Below, one piece after another: positions 51,352 to 60,129 of a DNA stretch of 64,000 bases. Source of the DNA: Symbiodinium natans. Lineage: Eukaryota > Sar > Dinophyceae > Suessiales > Symbiodiniaceae. The stretch lies in the NCBI GenBank assembly GCA_905221605.1, contig CAJNDS010002591.1, positions 254,679 through 318,678 of the forward strand, read 5' to 3'. Below the pieces are notes generated by a model. That model did not search any database. It saw only the letters and a program-made list of their open reading frames with translations, and had not been told where the DNA came from. The position numbers and the translations under genes are program-made. Numbering within the stretch: position 1 is the stretch's first letter; every line of letters starts with the position of its first letter.

Positions 51352-54300
51352 GTGGTGTACATGGATGTGGACGTTGTGGTCAGAGGGGATCTCGCCGAGC
51401 TCTACAATGTCCCCATGCGCTCAGCACCCAGAAATCGGAGCCACAATTGGGCGGGTGTGTTGGCTCCCGGGCGCCGGCCTTGCGCCCGCAAAGGCACCGT
51501 GAACGGAGCCCCGGGCACGGTGGCAGCCGTCCAGCGAAGCAACCAGCCTTTGCGGACCTACGTCGACGTGCTGCAGCCGGCTCGGGACCCAGCCTCCAGC
51601 TTCTGAAGGTTCAGGAATGCCTTGCATTCTGACTGAGTGTCCTTTATTATTGTTATTAGTATTATTGTTATTATTATTGTTATTTAATGGCTACCGCCAG
51701 TGCCGCCGACCCCTCAACCTGATGCTCCGCGCAAACCGGACAAGAACAAGGATGGCAGGCCATCTTTCGACGAATTCGCAGAGGCAGGAGGAGAGTGAGG
51801 GGTCTACGGTTTAGGGTTTAGGGTTTCGGGTTTAGGGCCTAGGGTTTAGGGCTTAGGGTTTAGGGCTTAGGGTTGAGCGTTCAGGGTTTCAAGGGCATTA
51901 GGAGGGCTTAGTCGGTAGTGTGCTGAGAGGCCATCCGCGACCGGGGCAGGGGGGGGGGGGTATATGCACTTATATATACCGGGTCCGGTATATGCTGGAC
52001 CGTGGTGTGCCTACACTTCCGGGTTCGATGAAAGCTCCGGACCGTGGTTTATACATAATTATACAGAACACTAATATACCGGGTCCGGTGCATGCTGGAC
52101 CGTGGTGTGCATACACTTAAGTCAGTCTTAAAGTATACAGTCATCTAGGGGGGGGGGGAGGGGGGGGGTGGGGGCGGGTGGCGGGGTGGGGGGTGGGGGG
52201 GGGTGGGGGGGTGGCGGAGTGGGGGGTTGGGGGGGGGGGTGGGGGGTGGGGGGGGGGGGGGGGGGGTGGGGGCCTTTAAATCAGTCTTTAAACCCCGGCT
52301 CCGCCCTCCCCGCTCTCACCCTTCCCATGTCCATCGCATGGCCCCCATGCCCTCGACCCCCTGGCACCCATGGCTCATGGCGTCAGTCATCTAGAGGGGG
52401 GGGGGGGGGGTGCGGGGGGGCGCGGGTGGGCGGGGTGGGGGGGTGGGGGGGGGGGGGCTGGCGGTGGGGGGGTGGGGGGGGTGGGGGGGGTGGGGTGGGG
52501 GCAGCGGGAGGGGGCAAGCGGAGGGGGCGGGCAGGTACTGGAGCATTCACAGCCAGCTGAAAGTCAGTCATGGGGGGGGGGGGGGGGTGGTTGGGGGGGG
52601 GGTTTTTGTAAAGTTCAGTTTTTTTTTAAGTCAGTCATTGATCGAGAGGGGGGAAGGGGTAGTTAAAGGGAGGGGATGAGTGGAATGGTTGGGAAAGGGT
52701 GGTTGGTGGTGGGAGGTGGGCGGACGGGCCGGGCACGGAACTGGGGACTTTGGCTGGGTCGGGGGGGACGCCGACGCCAGGGGGGGGTGGGGGGGGGGGT
52801 CGGGGGTGGCGGGTGGGGGGGGGTGGGGCGGTGGGTGGGGGGGGGGGGTGGGGGGGTGGGGGGGTGGGGGGGGGGTGGGGGGGGGGAGGGGGGGGCGCGC
52901 ACCTTCCAAGTCAACTGTGAATTGGTTACAGTCATGGAGGGGGTGGGGGGGGGTGGGTGGGGGGTGGGGGGGTGGTGGGGTGGGGGGGGTGGGGGGGGGG
53001 TGGGGGGTGGGAGGAAGGGGGGTGTAGGGGGACTGGAGCCTTTGTCAGTCGGTCTATGGGGGGGGGTGGCGTGGGGGGGCGGGAAGTCAGTAAAGGGGGT
53101 GGGGTGGGGGGGGCGGGGTGGGGGGAGGGAAGGGGGGCGGGCGGGAGCGGTAGCGGGGGCGGGGGGGGGGGGGGGTGGGTGGAGGTGGGGGGTGGGTGGG
53201 GGGGGGGGTGGGGGGGTTGGGAGGGGAAGGGTCGGGGAGTGGAAGCAAGCGGAGGGGGGGGGGGGTGGCAGGGAAGGGGTTGGGGGAGCGGGAGTGGGGG
53301 AGCAAGCGGAGGGGGGCGGGCATGTATTGGAGCTCTTTGAGTCATCTGTAAGTCAGTTAGGGGGGGGCGGGGTGTGGTGGGAGGGGGGGGTGCGGGGGGG
53401 GGGTGGCGAGGGGGGGGAGGGGTGCTGGGGGGTGGGGTGGCGGGGGGGGGGGGGGCTGGGGGGGGGGTGGGGGGTGGGGGTGGGGGGGTGGGAGGGGAAG
53501 GGGGGGGGGAGCGGAGGGGCGGAGCAACGGAGGGGGCGGTCATGTACTGGCTTCAAAGGCAGTATTTGGAAAGTCAGTGATGGGCGGGGGTGGGGGGGGG
53601 TGGGGGGGGGTGGGGGCGGGGGGGTGGGGTGGGGGGTTTAAAGTCAGTCTTTAAAGTCAGTCATCTGATCGAGTGGGGAAGGGGTGGGGGAGGAGGATGG
53701 AGTGGAATGGTTGGGAAGGGTGGTTGGTGGTGGGAGGGTTAGGGGCGGGAAGGGCGGGGCACGGACTGGGGCCTTTTAAAATCAGCTTAAGGTGCGGGGT
53801 TACGCCGACGCCATGGAGTCTTCACTAGCGCCTCCCCCGCTCAAAGCTGGGGTCGGCGGATTATTACTATTATTATTCTTTCTGTATTAATCCCCACCCT
53901 CGGTGTGGGGTTGTTAGATTTTAAACTCAACTCTTCTCCTCGCCCGGAACTCTTCTCCTCGCCCAGTCTACTCCTCGCTCATCCCTGGAGTGCCCAACCC
54001 CAAAGTGTCCCTGGAGTGCCCAACTCTAGAGTGTTCTTGGAGCCCAGCCCCAGAGTCTCCCTGGAGTGCCCACCCAGACCCAGAGTGTCTCCGGAGTGTC
54101 TCCTCTGGAGTGCCCAACCCCAGAGTCTACTGGAGTGCCCAACCCCAGAGTATCTCTACCAAGAGAGGGTGGGGATGTTCGAAGTAAAATTATTATTATT
54201 GCTATCATTATTATCATAATATTGTTATGATGATGATGATGATGATGATGATGAGGATGATGAAGATTGTTATTATCATCATTGGGGGTGAAGAAGCGTG

Positions 54301-56109
54301 CTTGCCGACAACTCCCTTCACTGTCCTATTCCTGCCAGCCTCTTCTATCAGACCCTAGGGGGGGGATATCCATGCATGCAGGCAGTGCCCAGTTGGCTGC
54401 CCAGCGAAGCGCCTTCTTTCAATGCGGCTCGCCTTTGAGCAAAATAGACCATGGCACTTCGTAGGGGCTGCGGCGTCGGAGTTCAGATTTGGTGTTAGAG
54501 TTTTGAGACTTGCACTTTGGGGCTTCAGGGTTAAGGGATTTGGGGTTAGGGCATTGTAGGCCTGACATTGACAGCGCAGGAAGACTCGGTATTCTCGCCC
54601 CTCCGGCCCCCCCCCCCCCCCCCCCCAACCCCACCACCGCCCTGCACGCTTGTCTTTCAGAACGTGGCAAGATTCAGAACTTCGGCTGGAGTCAGGGATG
54701 TGCCTTAACACAGGCCGGCGTCATGGTCATTGACCTCGTACGCTGGAGGCAGGGCCCTGGACCTTGTGGGTTGCTCTTCGTTTAGACTTCTTGAGTAGGG
54801 TTCTGCACGAGCGGAGTCGGCTCGCTGGTTGTCTTTGTGTCGTTTTTTGGGCCAACGGTGCTGCCGCCGTGGCGGAAAATCCGGTTCGTTGGCAGAATAA
54901 CAAACCAGAAATTCTATTTCAAGATATCGTTGGTGATTGAGATGTAGGATGTTTTGCTGGTGGTACAAGTGTTGCATTTGTTGGTGGTACCTTTCAAAGC
55001 ATCGGGGGAGGCGGGGTCGGGGAACAGGCCGGGTTGGAGGAGGCCTTGAACGTTTCCGTGCCGGATCATGTGAATCCTCAGGCAGCGCCAGGCGTCGCGC
55101 CTGATCGCAGAGTGGATCCAGATGAACTCGTCACGGGCCCGGATACTTTCTGTGAGTCGGCGTGGGTTGCGAAAGAGCACAGACTCTGATGACGTGGTAC
55201 TACTCTCTTCAAGCCCGAAACCTAAACCCTAAACCCTGAACCCAAAACCCTAAACCATGAACAACAAACCGCTCTGAGTGGTGCCGTATTGCAACCCAGG
55301 CGCCGGCGCCTCTGGCTGCATGGATCTCAGCCGCCCCTCCTGCTGCTGTTTCATGACGAGGCAGGGGCTCCACCGATGTCGGACCCTTCAACCTGAACTC
55401 AGCTGGGAGTTTACATATAGACCCCAAATGCAGGCCTCCCTTGTACTACGGACCCCAATAAGGTACCCCTAACTTCGGCAACCCCCAGTTGCTTAACAGC
55501 CCTAGACCCAAGCAGAATGTCCCAAGCGTTGATGCGGCAGTTCTGATCAGATTGCTACATTGTGTTTGGGTACTCCAAAGTCGTAACCAGGACTTAAACA
55601 GCGGCCCAGTCAACTTCTTGAACCCAAAGCAGGTCGTGTCCCTACATTGGTCATGGAACGTCGACGGGCTCGGGCACCGCCTGAACTACCCCAAGCACGT
55701 GTGGCGTTCTCAGCCCTGACCACGCTCAGCTCTCTTAGCCTGTAAGCCCTTAACCCCAAACCTGTCTAAAACCCTTACATCGCAAGCCATAACCCTTGAG
55801 AAAGGCTTGCCTTGTCGCTGAGGCTCGCAGAAGCAAAGGCAGGGCACCGTTGGGCTAGAGCGGATGGGGATCTCAAAGCTCAAAGCCTGAAGGCCCTGAA
55901 CCCCCCTGGTCTTGTTCCCTCTACCTTATGTTCCTTTTTTTGGAGGGGGGGAATCTCTCCAATTATCGCGTACTTCCAGTGTAGGGCGACAGAGAGGTTG
56001 AGCATAAGTCTAGAGCAGCTCCCCCAAATCCAGGTGCTTCACTGGACAGGGCCCTTGAAGCCTTGGCGCCATCACGGCGTCAACCGCAAGCTCTGGGAGC
56101 CCCACACGC
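51352..56109 (+). CDS. Family-8 glycosyltransferase (GT8), dispersed exons
   Basis: Four exons carry the landmark motifs of GT8 (galactinol synthase/GAUT/LgtC-like) in the right order. Exon about 51352-51420 (after CGCACAAG) reads VVYMDVDVVVRGDLAELY, with the Asp-Val-Asp metal/nucleotide-sugar motif. Exon 54714-54753 (after TTAACACAG) reads AGVMVIDLVRWRQ, the NAGVxxxxLxxWR segment. Exon 55630-55696 contains LHWSWNVDGLGHRLNYPKH, the W-NVxGLG segment. Exon 56034-56109 (AATCCAG to GTGAGT) reads VLHWTGPLKPWRHHG then VNRKLWEPHT, the C-terminal HxxG-KPW motif. The reaction would be transfer of a sugar from a nucleotide sugar. Exons between the first two are missing from my reading. Introns hold a 1.5-kb G-rich satellite, telomeric repeats and a decayed frame. 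Confidence 0.7.
51640..51690. repeat. (TTA)n microsatellite
   Basis: TTATTA/TTGTTA triplets, within the GT8 region. Confidence 0.9.
51701..51798 (+). CDS. Terminal-type exon with a canonical EF-hand loop
   Basis: After ACCGCCAG the frame reads PPTPQPDAPRKPDKNKDG and then RPSFDEFAEAGGE, TGA. The loop DKNKDGRPSFDE has Asp1, Asn3, Asp5, Gly6, Ser9 and Glu12, a full calcium-binding set, except Pro at position 8 where Ile/Val is usual. It lies between GT8 exons, so it is either an alternative end of that gene, a nested or older exon, or a chance fit. The proline-rich lead-in argues for a linker. Confidence 0.45.
51810..51895 (+). repeat. Telomeric repeats with GCTTAGG variants
   Basis: TTTAGGG alternating with TTTAGGGC, CTTAGGG and TTGAGCG units, immediately after the EF-hand exon. 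Confidence 0.9.
51974..52118 (+). repeat. 45-bp direct repeat, two copies exactly 100 bases apart
   Basis: ATATACCGGGTCCGGT followed by ATGCTGGACCGTGGTGTGC and TACACTT at 51974-52018 and 52074-52118. A partial third (CTCCGGACCGTGGTTTATAC) lies between. CCGGGTCCGG is nearly palindromic. Confidence 0.9.
52140..53660 (+). repeat. G-rich satellite, 1.5 kb, G-quadruplex-prone
   Basis: Long G-runs broken by GGGTGG, interrupted by short conserved spacers such as TGAAAGTCAGTCATGGGG, AAGTCAGTCATTGATCGAGA and ATGTACTGG. Spacers recur at about 52330-52395, 52535-52570, 52615-52660, 53035-53095, 53320-53360, 53535-53580 and 53640-53670. The block around GAGTGGAATGGTTGGGAA occurs at both ends (about 52675 and 53700). 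Extremely strand-asymmetric. It is inside the GT8 gene. Confidence 0.9.
53928..54165 (+). repeat. Minisatellite, about 30 bp, CTGGAGTGCCCAACCCCAGA
   Basis: A tandem pair of AACTCTTCTCCTCGCCC(GG/AG) is followed by about seven imperfect units of CTGGAGTGCCCAACCCCAGA plus GTSTC. The first motif also occurs at 3399. Confidence 0.85.
54180..54285. repeat. ATT and GAT triplet microsatellites
   Basis: (ATT)n then about ten GAT triplets. Confidence 0.95.
54782..55189 (+). pseudogene. Open frame with one stop inside a GT8 intron, unknown, retroelement-like
   Basis: One frame is open for about 135 codons except a TGA at 54938. It reads NPVRWQNNKPEILFQDIVGD before the stop and LEEALNVSVPDHVNPQAAPG, then VDPDELVTGPDTF, after it. 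T-ending codons differ from the exons. It lies between two GT8 exons, so it is probably an inserted and decaying element. Confidence 0.35.
55418..55490 (-). repeat. GGTACCCC dispersed repeat, copy 7
   Basis: ATATAGACCCCAAATGCAGG, then GTACTACGGACCCCAATAAG and GGTACCCCTAACTTCGG, within a GT8 intron. Confidence 0.6.
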
Positions 56110-56383
56110 GTGAGTCAGGGGCCCATGTGGACTGTGGCTTTGCAGATTCTTTAGGGGCTGAAGCCCCTCCCGCTTGTTAAACCCCCCCCTCCCCACCCCG
56201 GCCCTAACATAAAATATCCCCCATATACTATAATAGAACTATACTGGCGCCGTTGCGGTCCTTGCGAGGTATTGCCCGAAATATTCCTTCCGGGAGCATA
56301 CGACGACCTGCCGACCTGATAGCTGGTTCTGCTGAGTGGCCGAGTGACTACTCTGCGTACCTAGGCATCGTCTAGCGGCATAG

Positions 56384-56722
56384 TCAGAGTGCTTGGCTTC
56401 GCTCCTGGGATAATGCACCTTTGCCGAGAACGCCGGCAACAAGACCCGTAGTGGAAAAAGGTGCTTCTACTGCTACTGTTGCGTGAAGATTTTGTTCAGC
56501 ATTGGCTGACTCAGCTGTGGTCACTGCAGCTGTCAGGGCTCTGCCAGACTTGGGTTTAAGACCTTCTGCACCCTTTTGCAAGCAGGCTTTGCTTTCGTCG
56601 TAGCTGTAGCAAAGAGTTGTTGCATTGTGTCTTTCAAGGAAGGCTTCATGGTCACGTGCGTAGAGCAAGCACACCCATGCCTGTATAATCGCAACAAGCT
56701 TCTTCAATTTCCCCGGCGCCAT
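56384..56722 (-). pseudogene. Possible minus-strand coding fragment
   Basis: The minus frame starts MAPGKLKKLVAIIQAWVCLL and continues with ALTAAVTTAESANAEQ. Protein-like; no domain, no splice support. Confidence 0.3.
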
Positions 56723-57057
56723 GCCTGTTCTTCATCTTATCTGTGTCCTGCCCTGGGTGGGGAACATCTTGCAGAGGTCACTGGGCCTGCCACCGCACGG
56801 AGAGTGTGGGGGTTCAACGCCTGGGTTGTTCAGGTTGGCACAGGATTGAAGCAGAAGTGACTGAAGGGACCTCTTGAGGAATCTTCAGTGATAGGACGGT
56901 TAAATGCCCTTCCCCAACCCAGAGGCCCAGAGGCCGCAACCTGGGGCTGATGGTTCTTTTTTCGTGTTTTTTTGTTTTTTTTTTCGTATTTTTTATTGTT
57001 TTAGTTGATATTCTCCTGTAACAGCACCATGCCCACGTGCTGCCGGCTGGAACCCGG

Positions 57058-57412
57058 CAAACGGTCAGTCAGTCAGTCGGCCTGTCTGTCTTCTTGTCTG
57101 GAGCCAGGCGGCCGGTCAGTCAGTCAGGCGGTATGTCGTTCTCTTGCTTCGAGCCAGACGGGCAGTCAGTCAGTCAGTCGGTGCGTCTGCCTGTCTGGAG
57201 CCAGGCGACCTGTCAGTCAGTCAGTCCGTCCCTGTCTGAAGCCAGGCGGCGGGTCAGTCAGTCAGTCGGCCTGTCTGTTTTCCTGTCTGGCGCCAGGCGG
57301 GCAGTCAGTCAGTCAGTTAGCCGGCTGGTCTTCCTGTCTGGAGGCGGGCGGGCAGTCAGTCAGTCAGTCGGTCTGTCTTTCCTGTCTGGGGGCGGGCAGT
57401 GAGTTAGTCGGC
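57058..57412 (+). repeat. CAGT-rich minisatellite, about 60-bp unit
   Basis: Six to seven units of (CAGT)3-4 followed by CGGYCTGTCTG and CTGTCTGGAGCCAGGCGG. The long + frames (Ser-Gln-Ser-Val repeats) are products of the repeat. Confidence 0.95.
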
Positions 57413-57877
57413 CTGTCTTCCGTCTTGGACTCTCAAGCCCTACGACGCCCTGCAAGTGGAAGCCGCCGGCTCAAACCAGACTGTGACTCACGCCGATCAG
57501 TGCCATGGTTGCAGAGCTTCTACGTGTTTCCAGGCCGGTTTCTCCTAAAGAGCCCAAGCCGCAACCCTATGGAATGAACTCCAAACCCTAAAGCTTCCAA
57601 ACCCGATGACACCTAAATCGGGCGCAACATCTTGGGCGCAACGAGGCAGGTATGAGTGCCGTGGTGGAATGCAGGACCTCCTAACTAGATGGTACCTGGG
57701 GATATATTTGGTATATTACATTTCTCGCAATTACGTTCAAGAGGATTATACGTAGGGTTTTTTTTGCAGAGGGTTAGGGAGGCCCAGCCATGTACTTCAT
57801 GACTTGAAGTGGCGGACTGCCCCACGCGTCAGCTAGCTGAGATGTCACTGTATACCGTCCTACCTCTCCTTTGACAG

Positions 57878-58187
57878 GCGACGTACTTGCCAGCCGCATC
57901 GAAGCAGCAGAAGGACGGCGAAGGCACGCGGCTCGCGAAGGTCACATTGTTTACGGGGGTATGTACACCTTAGGCCCCCCCCTAAAAAAGAACGCTCGGC
58001 CTGAACCCGTAACCCATAATTATTCCTGAACCTGAACCTTCGCCTCTACAGCGTGTTCCTGCAGGGGTTGTTCTGAAGGGCACGCGCGTACTCGCGTACT
58101 CGCGCATCCGCGAAGCTCAGGAACAGAGCGCCCTAGATGACTTCATGGCATCTTCCGTCGCGCGGCCACTTGTTTCGGAACTCCAGG
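57878..58187 (+). CDS. Two exons of an unknown protein
   Basis: Exon 57878-57958 lies between CTCTCCTTTGACAG and a GTATGT donor and reads ATYLPAASKQQKDGEGTRLA then KVTLFTG (27 codons, phase 0). Exon 58052-58187 follows CTTCGCCTCTACAG and reads RVPAGVVLKGTRVLAYSRIR, then EQSALDDFMASSVARPLV, ending CAGG|GTGAAG. The join is in phase. Splice sites are the best in the window. No family recognised. Confidence 0.7.
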
Positions 58188-58448
58188 GTGAAGGCTTTGG
58201 GGTAGTGAGGGTTTAGGGAACAGCCAACACCTTCCCGCTTGTCTCTATCGTTGTCATGGTCGCATGCTGCTTTCGAGCGCTTGTTGTGGGCTGTAGATAT
58301 CTCTGCCCCTAGCAAAGCACACCAACATCATACCCGCTTCTATGCTGCAGAAAACTCTTGATCCCGAAAGGCCAAAACCCTAAGACTGAAAACGAAAGCT
58401 GCGAAGCTCAGCCAGAGATGGCCATTCAGGTACGGGTGAGCCGGAAGA

Positions 58449-58582
58449 TGTACACGCACGACTCTGGGCAGCCCAGCGGTACCCTTTTTTCCGTTTTGTT
58501 GGTTCAAGATTGCCCTTTACACGCACGACTCCGGGTAGCCCAGCAGTTCCCTTTTCCCTTTTGTTGGTTCAAGGTTCCCCTT
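58449..58582 (+). repeat. Tandem duplication, about 66-bp unit
   Basis: CACGCACGACTC, GGGYAGCCCAGC and TTTTGTTGGTTCAAG occur in the same order twice, at about 58453-58515 and 58519-58580. Confidence 0.85.
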
Positions 58583-58688
58583 TCAAGCAACCCTGAACGC
58601 TCAACCCTAAACCCTAAACCCTGAACACTGAACCCTGAACCCTAACACTACCTATAATTTATTCTGATCTGGCTACTGGGCTACCAAG

Positions 58689-58775
58689 GACTTGAGGTAC
58701 ATGGTGTGCAGCGTCGGGCATCGGCTCACGCATCCTGACGTACAGCACATCGTCCAGGGTCTCATGGGGGATGGG
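58689..58775 (+). CDS. Exon resembling an EF-hand helix (calmodulin/myosin light chain-like)
   Basis: After GGCTACCAAG it reads DLRYMVCSVGHRLTHPDVQH then IVQGLMGDG, next to a telomeric array. The pattern LRxxxxxxGxxLTxxxVxxIVxG resembles the helix pair before the last EF-hand loop of calmodulin and myosin light chains. The loop itself would be on a following exon and is not seen. Confidence 0.45.
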
Positions 58776-58866
58776 GTTGAGGGTTTAGGGTTTAGGGTTT
58801 AGGGTTTAAGGTTTAAGGTTTAAGGTTTAAGGTTTAGGGTTTAGGGTTTAGAGTTTAGGGATTAGG
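58776..58866 (+). repeat. Telomeric array with TTTAAGG variant block
   Basis: Four TTTAGGG, then five TTTAAGG, then TTTAGGG again; abuts the EF-hand-like exon. Confidence 0.95.
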
Positions 58867-59004
58867 GGAAAGGAGCAACCCAGGGATTCCGAGGGTGCTA
58901 AACACGCAACCCTGAGCCCTCATTTTTTTGGGTTCAGGGTCTAGGGCTAGGGTTTCGGGATGCAAGACAACATCCCGCAGCATCCCAAAAATCACGCAGC
59001 CTTC

Positions 59005-59055
59005 TTTGGGGGGGGGGGGATGATGCATGGTGGGGGGGGGGGGGGGGGGGGGTGT
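59005..59055. repeat. G-run pair
   Basis: Runs of about 9 and about 19 G around GATGATGCATGGT. Confidence 0.9.
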
Positions 59056-59117
59056 AGCGTGCCGGTCATTCATGACTTGCCTTCATTCATCCAGCCTCGT
59101 GGACAAGTCGTGCCAGT

Positions 59118-59545
59118 CCACATCACAGCGCCATCTTCCTGCAGCCTTCGTGACCTATTCCGCTCGAAGCGCCTCCACCCCTCAAGTTTTCCAGCTCGAC
59201 CTCATCCAAATTCTGACCGCCTCTGCCACCTCGTTTGTGTACAGACTGTACAGCCCTCAGCGTGTCCTACTGTGCATACATGTGCATACCTAGGCTGGGC
59301 ACTCTGCTGGGAATCCTGACCTGTCAAAGACGCAACCGCATGATCACATCACAGCGCCATCTTGCTCCTGCAGCCTTGCGCGCGACCTATCCCGGTTGAA
59401 GCGCCTCCACCTCTCGACTTTTCGAGCTCGATCCCATCCGGACTTTGACTACCTCTGCCACCTCGTTCGTGTACAGACTGTACAGGCTCAGCGTGTCCTA
59501 CTGTGCATACCTAGGCTGGGCACTCTGATAGGAATCCTGACCCTC
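59118..59545 (+). repeat. Tandem duplication, about 225-bp unit
   Basis: ACATCACAGCGCCATCTT starts both units (59120 and 59346). GAAGCGCCTCCACC, GTACAGACTGTACAG, GTGTCCTACTGTGCATAC and CCTAGGCTGGGCACTCTG recur in order, with about 85 percent identity by eye. Non-coding. Confidence 0.9.
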
Positions 59546-59829
59546 GTGTCGGCTGCGGGCAAGTGTGCGAGGAAAGAAAAATAAAAATTTGTTAAGTTTT
59601 CCTGTAACTCCGTATCAGTTTTTTGTTTTGGGGGGGGTGGGCCCTGCGGGGACCCAAGAAGGGACCCAAGCAGGGCAGCGCAGGCCCCCCCCCCCCCAAC
59701 TAGAAAAACCTAGAAGATGAATCTTGAATCTGTCCCCATGTCATTGCTTAAAGGCCCACAGGAGGGAGACCCAAGAACTCCCCGGGGCAACCGGCACCCC
59801 GTGAACCAACGCGGATTCCTGGCAGAACA

Positions 59830-59896
59830 GGGCGACCGACCCAAAGACCGGCGGAGGGTGGGAGAAACGGGCGACCGACCCAAAGACCGGCGGAGG
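59830..59896 (+). repeat. 28-bp direct repeat, two copies
   Basis: GGCGACCGACCCAAAGACCG followed by GCGGAGG occurs twice, 39 bases apart. It lies in a small open frame (59717-59908) that is not otherwise supported. Confidence 0.85.
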
Positions 59897-60129
59897 AGGA
59901 AGTTTTGAAAACTTGCGTTTTGCGTTGTTTATATGTCCCGTCGAGTCGGGCCTTGTTTGCTTTGTTTTAAGCGTCAAAGTGGGCAGATTCAAAATTCCAC
60001 CGAATCCCGGTGCCCTATGTTCCTTAAGTAGGCCCCCATGGCGTTCGGCTCAAAAAACATTCGGGGCACTTTCCTGCCTGGTGAGCATCACAAGGACAAA
60101 GTCTGGATTGTGAACCCTTTAACAACGTA

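Noticed and set aside
52676-53641. 321-codon + open frame and several 100-200-codon frames on both strands
   Set aside because: Gly/Trp/Val or Pro/His low complexity forced by the G-rich satellite; no conserved domain and no splice support.
57005-57577. 190-codon frame of Ser-Gln-Ser-Val repeats
   Set aside because: It follows the CAGT minisatellite in every frame.
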